From the NCBI GenBank assembly GCA_965656935.1, contig CBFHMG010000001.1, positions 310,001-374,000 of the forward strand: DNA of 64,000 nucleotides. Direction: 5' to 3'. The notes under the pieces were generated by a model. That model was not told the DNA's origin and searched no databases. It saw only the letters and a program-made list of their open reading frames with translations. The stretch comes from M30B80 sp965656935. Lineage in GTDB: Bacteria; Pseudomonadota; Alphaproteobacteria; Rhodobacterales; Rhodobacteraceae. The position numbers and the translations under genes were made by a program. Below are positions 57,712-64,000 of the stretch, one piece after another; within the stretch, counting starts at the first letter, position 1, and each line of letters opens with the position of its first letter.

Positions 57712-59292
57712 ATGTCTGACCTGATTGATGACGAACCCGAGGGCAATGCGCCCGAATTTACCGTCTCGGAACTCTCGGGTGCGGTGAAGCGCACGGTCGA
57801 GGGGTCCTTCTCCTTTGTCAGGGTGCGGGGTGAGGTCGGGCGGGTGTCGCGGCCTGCCTCGGGGCATCTTTATCTTGATCTGAAAGATGACCGCGCGGTT
57901 CTGGCCTCTGTGGTTTGGAAAGGCGTGGCGTCGCGGTTGCAGCATCGTCCCGAGGAGGGGATGGAGGTTATTGCGACAGGGCGTTTGACGACTTTCCCAG
58001 GGCAGTCGCGCTACCAGATGGTGATTGAGGATATCCGACCTGCGGGCGCGGGGGCCTTGATGGCCATGTTGGAAAAGCGCCGTACGGCTTTGGCGGCGGA
58101 GGGGCTTTTCGCCGAAGAGCGCAAACAGGCGCTGCCTTTCCTGCCCGAGGTGATTGGGGTTGTGACCTCACCGTCAGGGGCGGTGATCCGCGATATCCTG
58201 CACCGTTTGCGCGACCGGTTTCCGCGCAAGGTTCTGATCTGGCCTGTGGCTGTTCAGGGTGAGAAATGCGCAGGGGAAGTGGCCAATGGTATCCGCGGGT
58301 TCAATGCATTGCCGCAAGGTGGTGCTATCCCGCGGCCCGATCTGATCATTGTGGCGCGGGGCGGGGGCAGTCTGGAGGATCTTTGGGGCTTCAATGAGGA
58401 GATCGTAGTGCGGGCCGCCGCTGAAAGCGCTATCCCGCTAATCTCGGCGGTGGGGCATGAGACCGACACGACCTTGATCGATTTCGCCTCGGACAGGCGC
58501 GCGCCCACGCCCACGGCAGCGGCCGAGATGGCGGTGCCTGTTCGGATGGATATGCTCAATTGGGTGCAGGACCAAGGCGCGCGGATGGGGCGGGCGGCGC
58601 AAGCGGCTTTGCAGATGCGGGCACAACGTTTGGGAGATTTGTCGCGCGGCTTGCCACGGCCCGATGCGCTGCTGGAAACGCCGCGCCAACGGCTGGACCG
58701 CGCGGGCGACAAGCTGGGGCCAGCGCTGCGCAGCGCCACCCAAGCACGCCGGATCACATTGGACAGGTTCTCGGCCAATTTGCGGCCCGCCTTGGACCGT
58801 GCGGTTTCGGTCAAGCGGATCGCCTTGGAGCGGACAGGGGCGGGGCTCTCGCCTTCGGCTTTGCGCCGCACCACGCGGGAGGGGCGCAGCAAGCTGGATA
58901 GTCTGGAGCAGCGCCTCTCGCCCGAGCGGATCGAGATGCGCCTTGCCCAGATGCGGCAGCGGCTGGAGGAGCAGTCGGGGCGCTTTGCGCATGTGGCGCA
59001 GGGTGCCTTGGCCAGTCGTCGTGACAAGCTGGAGGCTTTGGAGCGGTTGCGCCAAACGCTTGGCTATAGGGAAACACTTAACCGTGGATATGCGGTGATC
59101 CGTGCGGGGCAGGAGGTGCTGACCAGCAAGGCGGGCGCGGAAAGCCATCCTGCACTAGAGATCGAGTTTTCCGATGGCAGCTTGTCCGTCACGCCCACAG
59201 GGGCAAGCACGGCGCGCGCGGCAGCACCCAAACGGGCAGCAAAGGAGGCGCCCCGCAAAGCGGATGGCAGCGATCAGGGAAGCCTGTTCTAG
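57712..59292 (+). CDS. xseA: exodeoxyribonuclease VII large subunit
   Basis: A 526-residue nuclease subunit that, with XseB, degrades single-stranded DNA. The N-terminal OB fold (about 15-100) starts EFTVSELSGAVKRTVEGSFSFVRVRGEV, and the catalytic core holds IGVVTSPSGAVIRDILHRL, DLIIVARGGGSLEDLW and SAVGHETDTTLIDFASD. A long coiled coil with many Arg/Leu heptads spans about 285-455. ATG 57712 starts the protein; the longer upstream frame runs antisense to purD. The tail is Ala/Lys-rich. xseB is not in the window. Convergent with the M50-like gene. Confidence 0.95.
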   Translation: MSDLIDDEPEGNAPEFTVSELSGAVKRTVEGSFSFVRVRGEVGRVSRPASGHLYLDLKDDRAVLASVVWKGVASRLQHRPEEGMEVIATGRLTTFPGQSRYQMVIEDIRPAGAGALMAMLEKRRTALAAEGLFAEERKQALPFLPEVIGVVTSPSGAVIRDILHRLRDRFPRKVLIWPVAVQGEKCAGEVANGIRGFNALPQGGAIPRPDLIIVARGGGSLEDLWGFNEEIVVRAAAESAIPLISAVGHETDTTLIDFASDRRAPTPTAAAEMAVPVRMDMLNWVQDQGARMGRAAQAALQMRAQRLGDLSRGLPRPDALLETPRQRLDRAGDKLGPALRSATQARRITLDRFSANLRPALDRAVSVKRIALERTGAGLSPSALRRTTREGRSKLDSLEQRLSPERIEMRLAQMRQRLEEQSGRFAHVAQGALASRRDKLEALERLRQTLGYRETLNRGYAVIRAGQEVLTSKAGAESHPALEIEFSDGSLSVTPTGASTARAAAPKRAAKEAPRKADGSDQGSLF

Positions 59293-59302
59293 CGCGGGTG
59301 GC

Positions 59303-59980
59303 TTAGACGCGTCGATAGGGGCGTCTTGGTGCTTCGCCACGGGCCATCATTAGATGCTCATGCAGCGGTGGCATGACCAGAAGTGCGAAACCTGTTTGCG
59401 AGAATAAAAACAGCATCATCGGCACCCAAAGCAGCGCCATGGCAACGCCAAACCCGCCTGCGATGCGTTGTGCGCTGTCGCGGTCGGTGACGCGGTTGAG
59501 AAGCAGCTCATACAGATAGCCGCCTTCCAAGGGGCGCACGGGCATCAGCGAGATCAGCAGCAGGAAGAGATTCACCTCGGCGGCCATCGCAACAGCATGG
59601 TCGAGGCCAAAGGGGGCCAGAATAGGGGCGAGGATTGTTCCCGCAGCCCAAAGCGACAGATAGCTAAGCGGCCCCATCATCACGATGAATTCTTCGGCCT
59701 CGGCAGGTACGGGTTCATGTTCGCAATAGCTGCCCGCGCCATAAATCAGGACGCGCTGAACGGGAATGGCCTGCACATGCGCGGCCCATGCCTTGGCCAG
59801 CCCGCCAAAGGTGACGGAGGCAAAGATCAGCATCAGGAAAAGCATGGCATCGACCAGCCCCACATTCTGCTGGATCAGCGGCAGCAGCAGGACGGCGAGG
59901 AAAAAGATGGTCGAGCCGATATGCAAGGGCACACCACGTGGACCATCAAGGTCCAGTATCACATTGTCATGCCGCATCAT
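59303..59980 (-). CDS. site-2-protease-like membrane protein lacking the zinc motif
   Basis: A 225-residue membrane protein whose layout follows M50 (site-2 protease, SpoIVFB/RseP) proteins: hydrophobic segments at about 20-60, a GPLSYLSLWAAGTI stretch and a C-terminal NLFLLLISLMPVRPLEGGYLYELL element matching the NPxDG region. The HExxH box expected near residue 59, just before AIPV, reads GGLAKA, so both His ligands and the Glu are missing, and LDGG reads LEGG. It is thus probably not a zinc protease. It lies in the convergent gap after xseA. A binding or chaperone role is possible. Function unknown. Confidence 0.62.
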   Translation of the reverse strand: MMRHDNVILDLDGPRGVPLHIGSTIFFLAVLLLPLIQQNVGLVDAMLFLMLIFASVTFGGLAKAWAAHVQAIPVQRVLIYGAGSYCEHEPVPAEAEEFIVMMGPLSYLSLWAAGTILAPILAPFGLDHAVAMAAEVNLFLLLISLMPVRPLEGGYLYELLLNRVTDRDSAQRIAGGFGVAMALLWVPMMLFLFSQTGFALLVMPPLHEHLMMARGEAPRRPYRRV

Positions 59981-60103
59981 TCACACCTGTTTTGCCCGTC
60001 CGATTCGGATCGGGCCTTCCTTAAAGCCTCTGTTGGGTTAACCAATTGGCAGGGAATTCAGGCGGATTTCGCACGAATTATGGCGCAGAATGCGGCCATG
60101 TTG
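59981..60103 (-). other. intergenic, nothing further recognised
   Basis: Between the M50-like gene start and the dpp-type terminator. I see no promoter, repeat or reading frame that I can support beyond ordinary upstream DNA for the M50-like gene, which lacks an obvious -35/-10 pair. Confidence 0.3.
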
Positions 60104-60145
60104 AGGAAAAGAAACGCCCCGCTGGCAAAGCTCGGCGGGGCGTTT
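60104..60145 (-). terminator. rho-independent terminator of the peptide ABC operon
   Basis: AAACGCCCCGC (60112-60122) pairs with GCGGGGCGTTT (60135-60145), an 11-bp stem with a 12-nt loop. On the minus strand it is followed by CTTTTCC. It lies 28 bp after the permease stop and closes the operon. Confidence 0.85.
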
Positions 60146-60173
60146 GAATGGTCTTAGGCGGATTTATCGGGTC

Positions 60174-61097
60174 TCAGCGGCCCCGAATGCGCGGGTCGAG
60201 GGCGTCGCGCAGGCCATCGCCGATATAATTCACCGACAACACCGTCAGCGAGATTGCCAAGCCCGGCCAGATGACCCGTTCGGGGTTTTGTTGCAGCCAG
60301 TCGGTCGCATCAAACAGCAAGCGGCCCCAAGTTGGAAAATCGCTCGGGAAGCCGAGGCCAAGGAAGGACAGGGCGCTTTCGGTGATGATCGCATTGGCAA
60401 TACCAAGCGTTGCCGAGACCATGATCGGCGACATCACATTGGGCAGCACATGGCGGGTGATCATTCGGCGGGATGGCGTGCCGATGCTTTTGGCGGCCAG
60501 CACGAATTCGCGCTCTTTCAGGGCCAGCACATCACCGCGCACAACGCGGGCGGTTTGCATCCAGCTTGTGATCCCGATGACGAAGACGATCAGGATGAAG
60601 ATGCCGCCCTCAGGCCCGAAGGCCGCGCGCAACTGGTCGCGGAAGAGCATGATGATCACCAGCAGAAGCGGCAGCAAGGGCAGCGCAAGGAAGAGATCGG
60701 TGGTGCGCATCAAGATGCCATCAAGCTTGCGGAAATAGCCCGCCAAAACGCCGATCAACGTGCCAAGCAGCAGCGAGAGCAACATCGCAGTCAACCCCAC
60801 AGCGATCGAGGTCTGCCCGCCCATCATCATCCGCGCGAATGTATCACGGCCCAATTGATCGGTGCCCAAAGGATGGGCCCAAGAGGGGCTCGAATTGCGG
60901 GCGCGGATATCGATATATTGCGCATCAATGGTCCAGACGAGTGGGCCCAGAAACACGAAGAGCAGAATGAAGATGAAAAAGGCCAGCCCCATCAAGGCGC
61001 CTTTATGGGTCTTGAACTGGTCCCAGACATCCCACCACTGGTTGCGCGGCGCGCGGTAGGTTTCCAGCTCGACTGCGGGTTTTGCGGTATCAGTCAT
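60174..61097 (-). CDS. peptide-type ABC transporter permease (DppC/OppC family)
   Basis: A 307-residue inner-membrane permease with an N-terminal hydrophilic section (MTDTAKPAVELETYRAP), a DppC-type first helix (ALMGLAFFIFILLFVFLGP) and five further helices. The EAA loop, ALSFLGLGFPSDFPTWG, which docks on the ATPase, is intact. It overlaps the upstream permease gene by 8 bp (stop 61090 versus start 61097), so translation is coupled. The start at 61097 has GAGGATCC upstream and is preferred over a longer frame. Ends in a strong terminator. Substrate probably peptides. Confidence 0.92.
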   Translation of the reverse strand: MTDTAKPAVELETYRAPRNQWWDVWDQFKTHKGALMGLAFFIFILLFVFLGPLVWTIDAQYIDIRARNSSPSWAHPLGTDQLGRDTFARMMMGGQTSIAVGLTAMLLSLLLGTLIGVLAGYFRKLDGILMRTTDLFLALPLLPLLLVIIMLFRDQLRAAFGPEGGIFILIVFVIGITSWMQTARVVRGDVLALKEREFVLAAKSIGTPSRRMITRHVLPNVMSPIMVSATLGIANAIITESALSFLGLGFPSDFPTWGRLLFDATDWLQQNPERVIWPGLAISLTVLSVNYIGDGLRDALDPRIRGR

Positions 61098-62097
61098 AGC
61101 GGATCCTCGGGTCAAGAACGCCGTAGAGAACATCGGCGAGAAGATTGAAGAGAACGATCAGGACAGCGAAGATAAAGCTCACTGTTTGAACCACGGGAAT
61201 ATCTCCGCCCTGAATGGCGATGATCAGCAATTGGCCAATGCCATTTACCTTGAAGACCTGCTCGGTGATGATCGCGCCGCCAAAGACGGATGGTACATTC
61301 AGCGCGATCACCGTGATCACGGGGATCAGTGAGTTACGCAACACATGGACCAAAACCACGATTTTTTCGGTCAGGCCCTTGGCGCGGGCAGTGCGCACAT
61401 AATCCTGATTGAGGTTATCGAGCATCGAGGCGCGCATGAAGCGGCTGATCTGGCTGGCATTATAAAGGCCCAACACCATAACAGGCATGATGATCTGTTT
61501 GATCTGGACGATGAAACTGTCCCAATCCGTCACCTCATGGGTGGTGTCATAGACACTTGGGAACCAGCCCAGATGGACCGCGAAGATCACGATGAACAAA
61601 ACGCCTGTGAAAAAGGTGGGAACCGAAAAGCCAAGCATCGAGATGAAGGTGCCGACCTGATCGAAGACCGAATATTGCTTATAAGCCGAGATGATGCCGA
61701 TCGGCAGCGCGATCAGGATGCCAACCACATAGGACGTCCCCACAACCCAGAGCGTCTGGGGCATGCGCTGCATGATCAGCTCCATCACGGGGCTGCGCGT
61801 CTGGTAGGAGATGATGCGCGGCCCATCTGGGGCAACCTCAAGCCCTGTCCAGCCCTGTATCAAATGCAGCGGCTCGTCCCACATCATGAGTTTGAGCCAT
61901 TTGAAATACTGGAAAAATAGCGGGTCATTCACGCCAAGGCTTTCGCGGATTTGTTCGCGGACCTCGGGCGGGATCGTCATGGGCAGACCTGCGGTCGGGT
62001 CCGAGGGCGACAGTTTTACGATCAGGAAGATGATGAAACTGATGAACAGAAGCGTCGGTATCGCCAGCAGCAATCGGCGGATTGTAAAGGTCAGCAT
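61090..62097 (-). CDS. peptide-type ABC transporter permease (DppB/OppB family)
   Basis: A 335-residue inner-membrane permease with six helices. The N-terminus MLTFTIRRLLLAIPTLLFISFIIF is the DppB hallmark, a periplasmic loop of about 60 residues follows, and the EAA loop region is around RTARAKGLTEKIVVLVHVLRNSLIP. It starts 97 bp after the binding-protein gene, with a strong hairpin in that gap, and overlaps the next permease. Pairs with the DppC-type protein to form the channel. Substrate class inferred from the binding protein. Confidence 0.93.
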   Translation of the reverse strand: MLTFTIRRLLLAIPTLLFISFIIFLIVKLSPSDPTAGLPMTIPPEVREQIRESLGVNDPLFFQYFKWLKLMMWDEPLHLIQGWTGLEVAPDGPRIISYQTRSPVMELIMQRMPQTLWVVGTSYVVGILIALPIGIISAYKQYSVFDQVGTFISMLGFSVPTFFTGVLFIVIFAVHLGWFPSVYDTTHEVTDWDSFIVQIKQIIMPVMVLGLYNASQISRFMRASMLDNLNQDYVRTARAKGLTEKIVVLVHVLRNSLIPVITVIALNVPSVFGGAIITEQVFKVNGIGQLLIIAIQGGDIPVVQTVSFIFAVLIVLFNLLADVLYGVLDPRIRYD

Positions 62098-62148
62098 GGG
62101 GCGGCGCCTCGGTTCATCAGTTTGCTATTCGGGAAATCGGGGGAAGAC

Positions 62149-62175
62149 GGCACGCCCCCGCGACAGGGGCGCGCC
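62149..62175 (-). other. intercistronic hairpin between binding-protein and permease genes
   Basis: GGCGCGCCCC and GGGGCGTGCC (read on the minus strand) form a 10-bp stem with one G-U pair and a 7-nt loop. There is no T-tract, so it is more likely a 3'-end stabiliser of the binding-protein part or a partial terminator than a full stop. Confidence 0.6.
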
Positions 62176-62194
62176 AGAGATCAGGGTCGCGCGA

Positions 62195-63913
62195 TTACTC
62201 GGTGCGATGCCAATCCATGATGTTCCACAGCTCGCTGTCCCAATCGGACATGCGGATGCCTGCCAGAGTATTGGCATGGGCGGAAACACCACCACGGTGG
62301 ATCAGTGGGATGATCGAGTAGGACTGAACGAGCATGTCGTTCATCGCACGCGCCAGACGGCCACGCTCTTCGAGATCGGCAGTGCCGGCCATCTCGGCGA
62401 TCAGGGCATCATATGCAGGGTCGCAGAAACGCTGCATGTTCGATCCCTGCCACTGGCTTTCAGGGCTCGGCCATTCCGAGCAGGCCCAGTTCGCCATATA
62501 GGCCTGTGGGTCAACACCAGCGAAGTTGTTGGTGTACATTTCGACATCTGCAAAGAACTTCTGGAAGGTGTCTGGCGAAGCAGGATCACCACCGAAGAAG
62601 ACAGATGCATCAATGTTGCGCAGTTCGGTGTCGATACCGATTTCGGACCACCACTGTTTTACCAGCGCTTGGGTGTCCTGACGGACGGCATTGGTCGAGG
62701 TCTGGTAGAGAACGCTCAACGGTGTGCCATTTGCTTCACGGATGCCATCGCCATCGGTGTCCATATAGCCCGCTTCATCAAGCAGGGCATTGGCGGCTGC
62801 GATGTCTTGTACGAGGCATGCGTCATTCGCGCTTGAGGCATAGAGCGCAGGCGCTGGAAGCACGTTACAGGTTGGCTGACCACCAGCACCATAACCGATC
62901 TCAACCAGAAGCGCGCGGTCGATGGCCATCGACATGGCTTGTCCGATGATCGGGTCGGTCAGGAAGGGGTGTGGCCCACCTTCCGCTGTTGCGCGAAGAT
63001 CGCCCAATGCGGCATCAGGGTTGGTCTGGTTGAGATGCAAACGCTCGACCGAGGTGCCGAAGGCGGTCACAACAGTGCCAAGGCCTGCTGCTTCCATCTC
63101 GGAGAGAATGGTCGGGTCGATCTGGAGGTTCCACGCATAGTCGAACTCGCCGGTTTCAAGAACCGAACGGGCCGCCGCTGCTGCATCGCCGCCACCTTTG
63201 AAGGTCACAGAGGCGAAATAGGGACGATCAGGGAAACGGAAATTATCGTTTGCAACCAGTTCGATCACGTCATTTGGACGGAACTCGGAAACAACGAAAG
63301 GACCTGTGCCGATCGGGCCGAAATTGGCCTCGGTGCATTCAGGGGCACGCGCGCCAAGACAATCGGCGAATTGTGCGGCCTGAATGATCGGGCTCTCGGA
63401 GCCGACAAAGGCTGTGTAGGGGAAGGGGGTGGGGTTTTCGAAATTCACCCGCACCGTGCTGTCATCAATGGCTTCCACACTGGTCACACCATCGAAATAG
63501 CTGGCCTGCGCACAACCGCCTTCAGGATGGGTGCAGTATTCCCATGTGAAGATCAGGTCGGCAGGCGTCAAAGCGGTGCCATCCGACCATGTAACGCCCT
63601 CGGCGATTGTCCATGTGATGGAGGTCAGGTCTTCGGCAATGCCGCCATTTTCAACGGTCGGAATATCCGCAGCCAGCCAAGGCACCATGGTGCCGGACTC
63701 GTCGAAACGTGCCATCGACTCCAGAACCAGCGAGGCCGATTCAACTTCCTTGGTGCCACCCGACAGATAGGGGTTCAGCGTAGAAGGGGCTTGCCAATAG
63801 ATGATATTGAGATGTCCTGATGACCCGCGGGTCATGTGGCCATCGGCCATTGCCGCAAGCGGTGCCAGCGCAAGCGCTGCTGCCGTTCCGGCCAATAGAT
63901 GCTTCATTTTCAT
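62195..63913 (-). CDS. peptide-type ABC transporter substrate-binding protein
   Basis: A 572-residue periplasmic binding protein of the SBP_bac_5 family (DppA/OppA). The signal peptide is MKMKHLLAGTAAALALAPLAAMA, cleaved near Ala23, with mature start DGHMTRGSSGHLNIIYW. The TLNPYLSGGTKEVESASLVLESM segment is the family start and a long chain with three lobes follows. AAGGAG lies 10 nt before ATG 63913; a nine-residue longer frame is rejected. It is the first visible gene of the operon; the two permeases follow. No ATPase (dppD/F) is in the window, so these are either before 64000 or elsewhere. Ligand unknown. Confidence 0.92.
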   Translation of the reverse strand: MKMKHLLAGTAAALALAPLAAMADGHMTRGSSGHLNIIYWQAPSTLNPYLSGGTKEVESASLVLESMARFDESGTMVPWLAADIPTVENGGIAEDLTSITWTIAEGVTWSDGTALTPADLIFTWEYCTHPEGGCAQASYFDGVTSVEAIDDSTVRVNFENPTPFPYTAFVGSESPIIQAAQFADCLGARAPECTEANFGPIGTGPFVVSEFRPNDVIELVANDNFRFPDRPYFASVTFKGGGDAAAAARSVLETGEFDYAWNLQIDPTILSEMEAAGLGTVVTAFGTSVERLHLNQTNPDAALGDLRATAEGGPHPFLTDPIIGQAMSMAIDRALLVEIGYGAGGQPTCNVLPAPALYASSANDACLVQDIAAANALLDEAGYMDTDGDGIREANGTPLSVLYQTSTNAVRQDTQALVKQWWSEIGIDTELRNIDASVFFGGDPASPDTFQKFFADVEMYTNNFAGVDPQAYMANWACSEWPSPESQWQGSNMQRFCDPAYDALIAEMAGTADLEERGRLARAMNDMLVQSYSIIPLIHRGGVSAHANTLAGIRMSDWDSELWNIMDWHRTE

Positions 63914-64000
63914 TTGGTACTCTCCTTGTTGGATGCTCACACCTTTGATGCTGCTGTTTGTTCAGCAGTCATTTTTGTGTCGTTATGCAGGTGGCAGGCC
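63914..64000 (-). promoter_or_regulatory. leader of the peptide ABC operon, cut by the window end
   Basis: AT-richer DNA with the ribosome site AAGGAG for the binding-protein gene. A promoter may lie here or beyond 64000; I cannot place one from 87 bp. Confidence 0.3.

Noticed and set aside
1..64000. CRISPR arrays, insertion sequences, phage genes or integration sites
   Set aside because: No regularly spaced direct repeats, transposase, integrase or tRNA-end duplication were found by eye.

Overview
The window is a 64 kb piece of an alphaproteobacterial chromosome, almost certainly from the Rhodobacteraceae (Roseobacter/Rhodobacter group). This rests on gene content and order: rluD followed by rpoH, a pccR-pccB-pccA-mcm propionyl-CoA region, hdaA-ppk-ppx, a SUV3-like helicase followed by an S4 protein, fdxA and carD, several small families I associate with this family (DUF6324, DUF6476, DUF6497-like), and a tRNA-His of the alphaproteobacterial type. 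I cannot assign a genus. I see no phage, insertion sequence, integrase, CRISPR array or rRNA operon. This is core chromosome with dense coding, many 4-29 nt gene overlaps and few gaps above 200 bp.

Layout. 0-7.3 kb: mmcB, tRNA-His, rluD, the heat-shock sigma factor rpoH with a sigma-32-like promoter, argP/argO arginine export, a DMT permease and a HAD-fold protein lacking its catalytic aspartates. 7.3-13.9 kb: yebC, two SLC13/RCK permeases around a small lipoprotein, a second DMT permease and a YmdB-type phosphodiesterase. 13.9-21.3 kb: folate salvage, VOC and GNAT enzymes, a TerB/J-domain protein, an EEP nuclease-like protein, oligoendopeptidase F, a sugar-type oxidoreductase and an orphan CoxG. 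21.4-33.8 kb: the propionyl-CoA assimilation region. PccR (ScfR family) lies on the minus strand upstream of pccB; between pccB and pccA sit ridA, a DUF6497-like secreted protein, a 47-aa lipoprotein, an unknown 121-aa protein and a glycine-zipper lipoprotein; then DUF4174, a sulfotransferase-like gene and mcm. Perfect TTTGCAAA boxes occur in front of pccR, pccB and in the DUF4174/sulfotransferase divergent gap. Mcm needs B12, and the cobalamin late-step genes cobS and cobT are at 50.7-52.6 kb.

33.8-39.8 kb: AI-2E-type permease, hdaA (DnaA inactivation), ppk and ppx (polyphosphate synthesis and breakdown, with a Pho box in front of ppk). 40-45.8 kb: proS, a peroxiredoxin, lolC/lolD lipoprotein sorting, a lysophospholipase-like hydrolase, an SCP2 protein and a TPR protein. 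45.8-50.7 kb: SUV3-like RNA helicase, an S4 RNA-binding protein apparently started at CTG, ferredoxin and CarD. 50.7-60 kb: cobS/cobT, a Kef-type antiporter, an Lrp-type regulator divergent from hppD (tyrosine breakdown), purD, xseA and a degenerate site-2-protease-like membrane protein. 60-64 kb: a peptide-type ABC importer (two permeases and binding protein; no ATPase in the window).

The points most worth following up are the CTG start of the S4 protein, the PccR box distribution and the small-protein cluster inside the propionyl-CoA region, two catalytically dead-looking enzymes (HAD and M50 folds), the near-leaderless ppk under a Pho box, and a 20-nt repeat placed just downstream of two unrelated genes. 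I did not find a large undescribed defence or biosynthetic system here.
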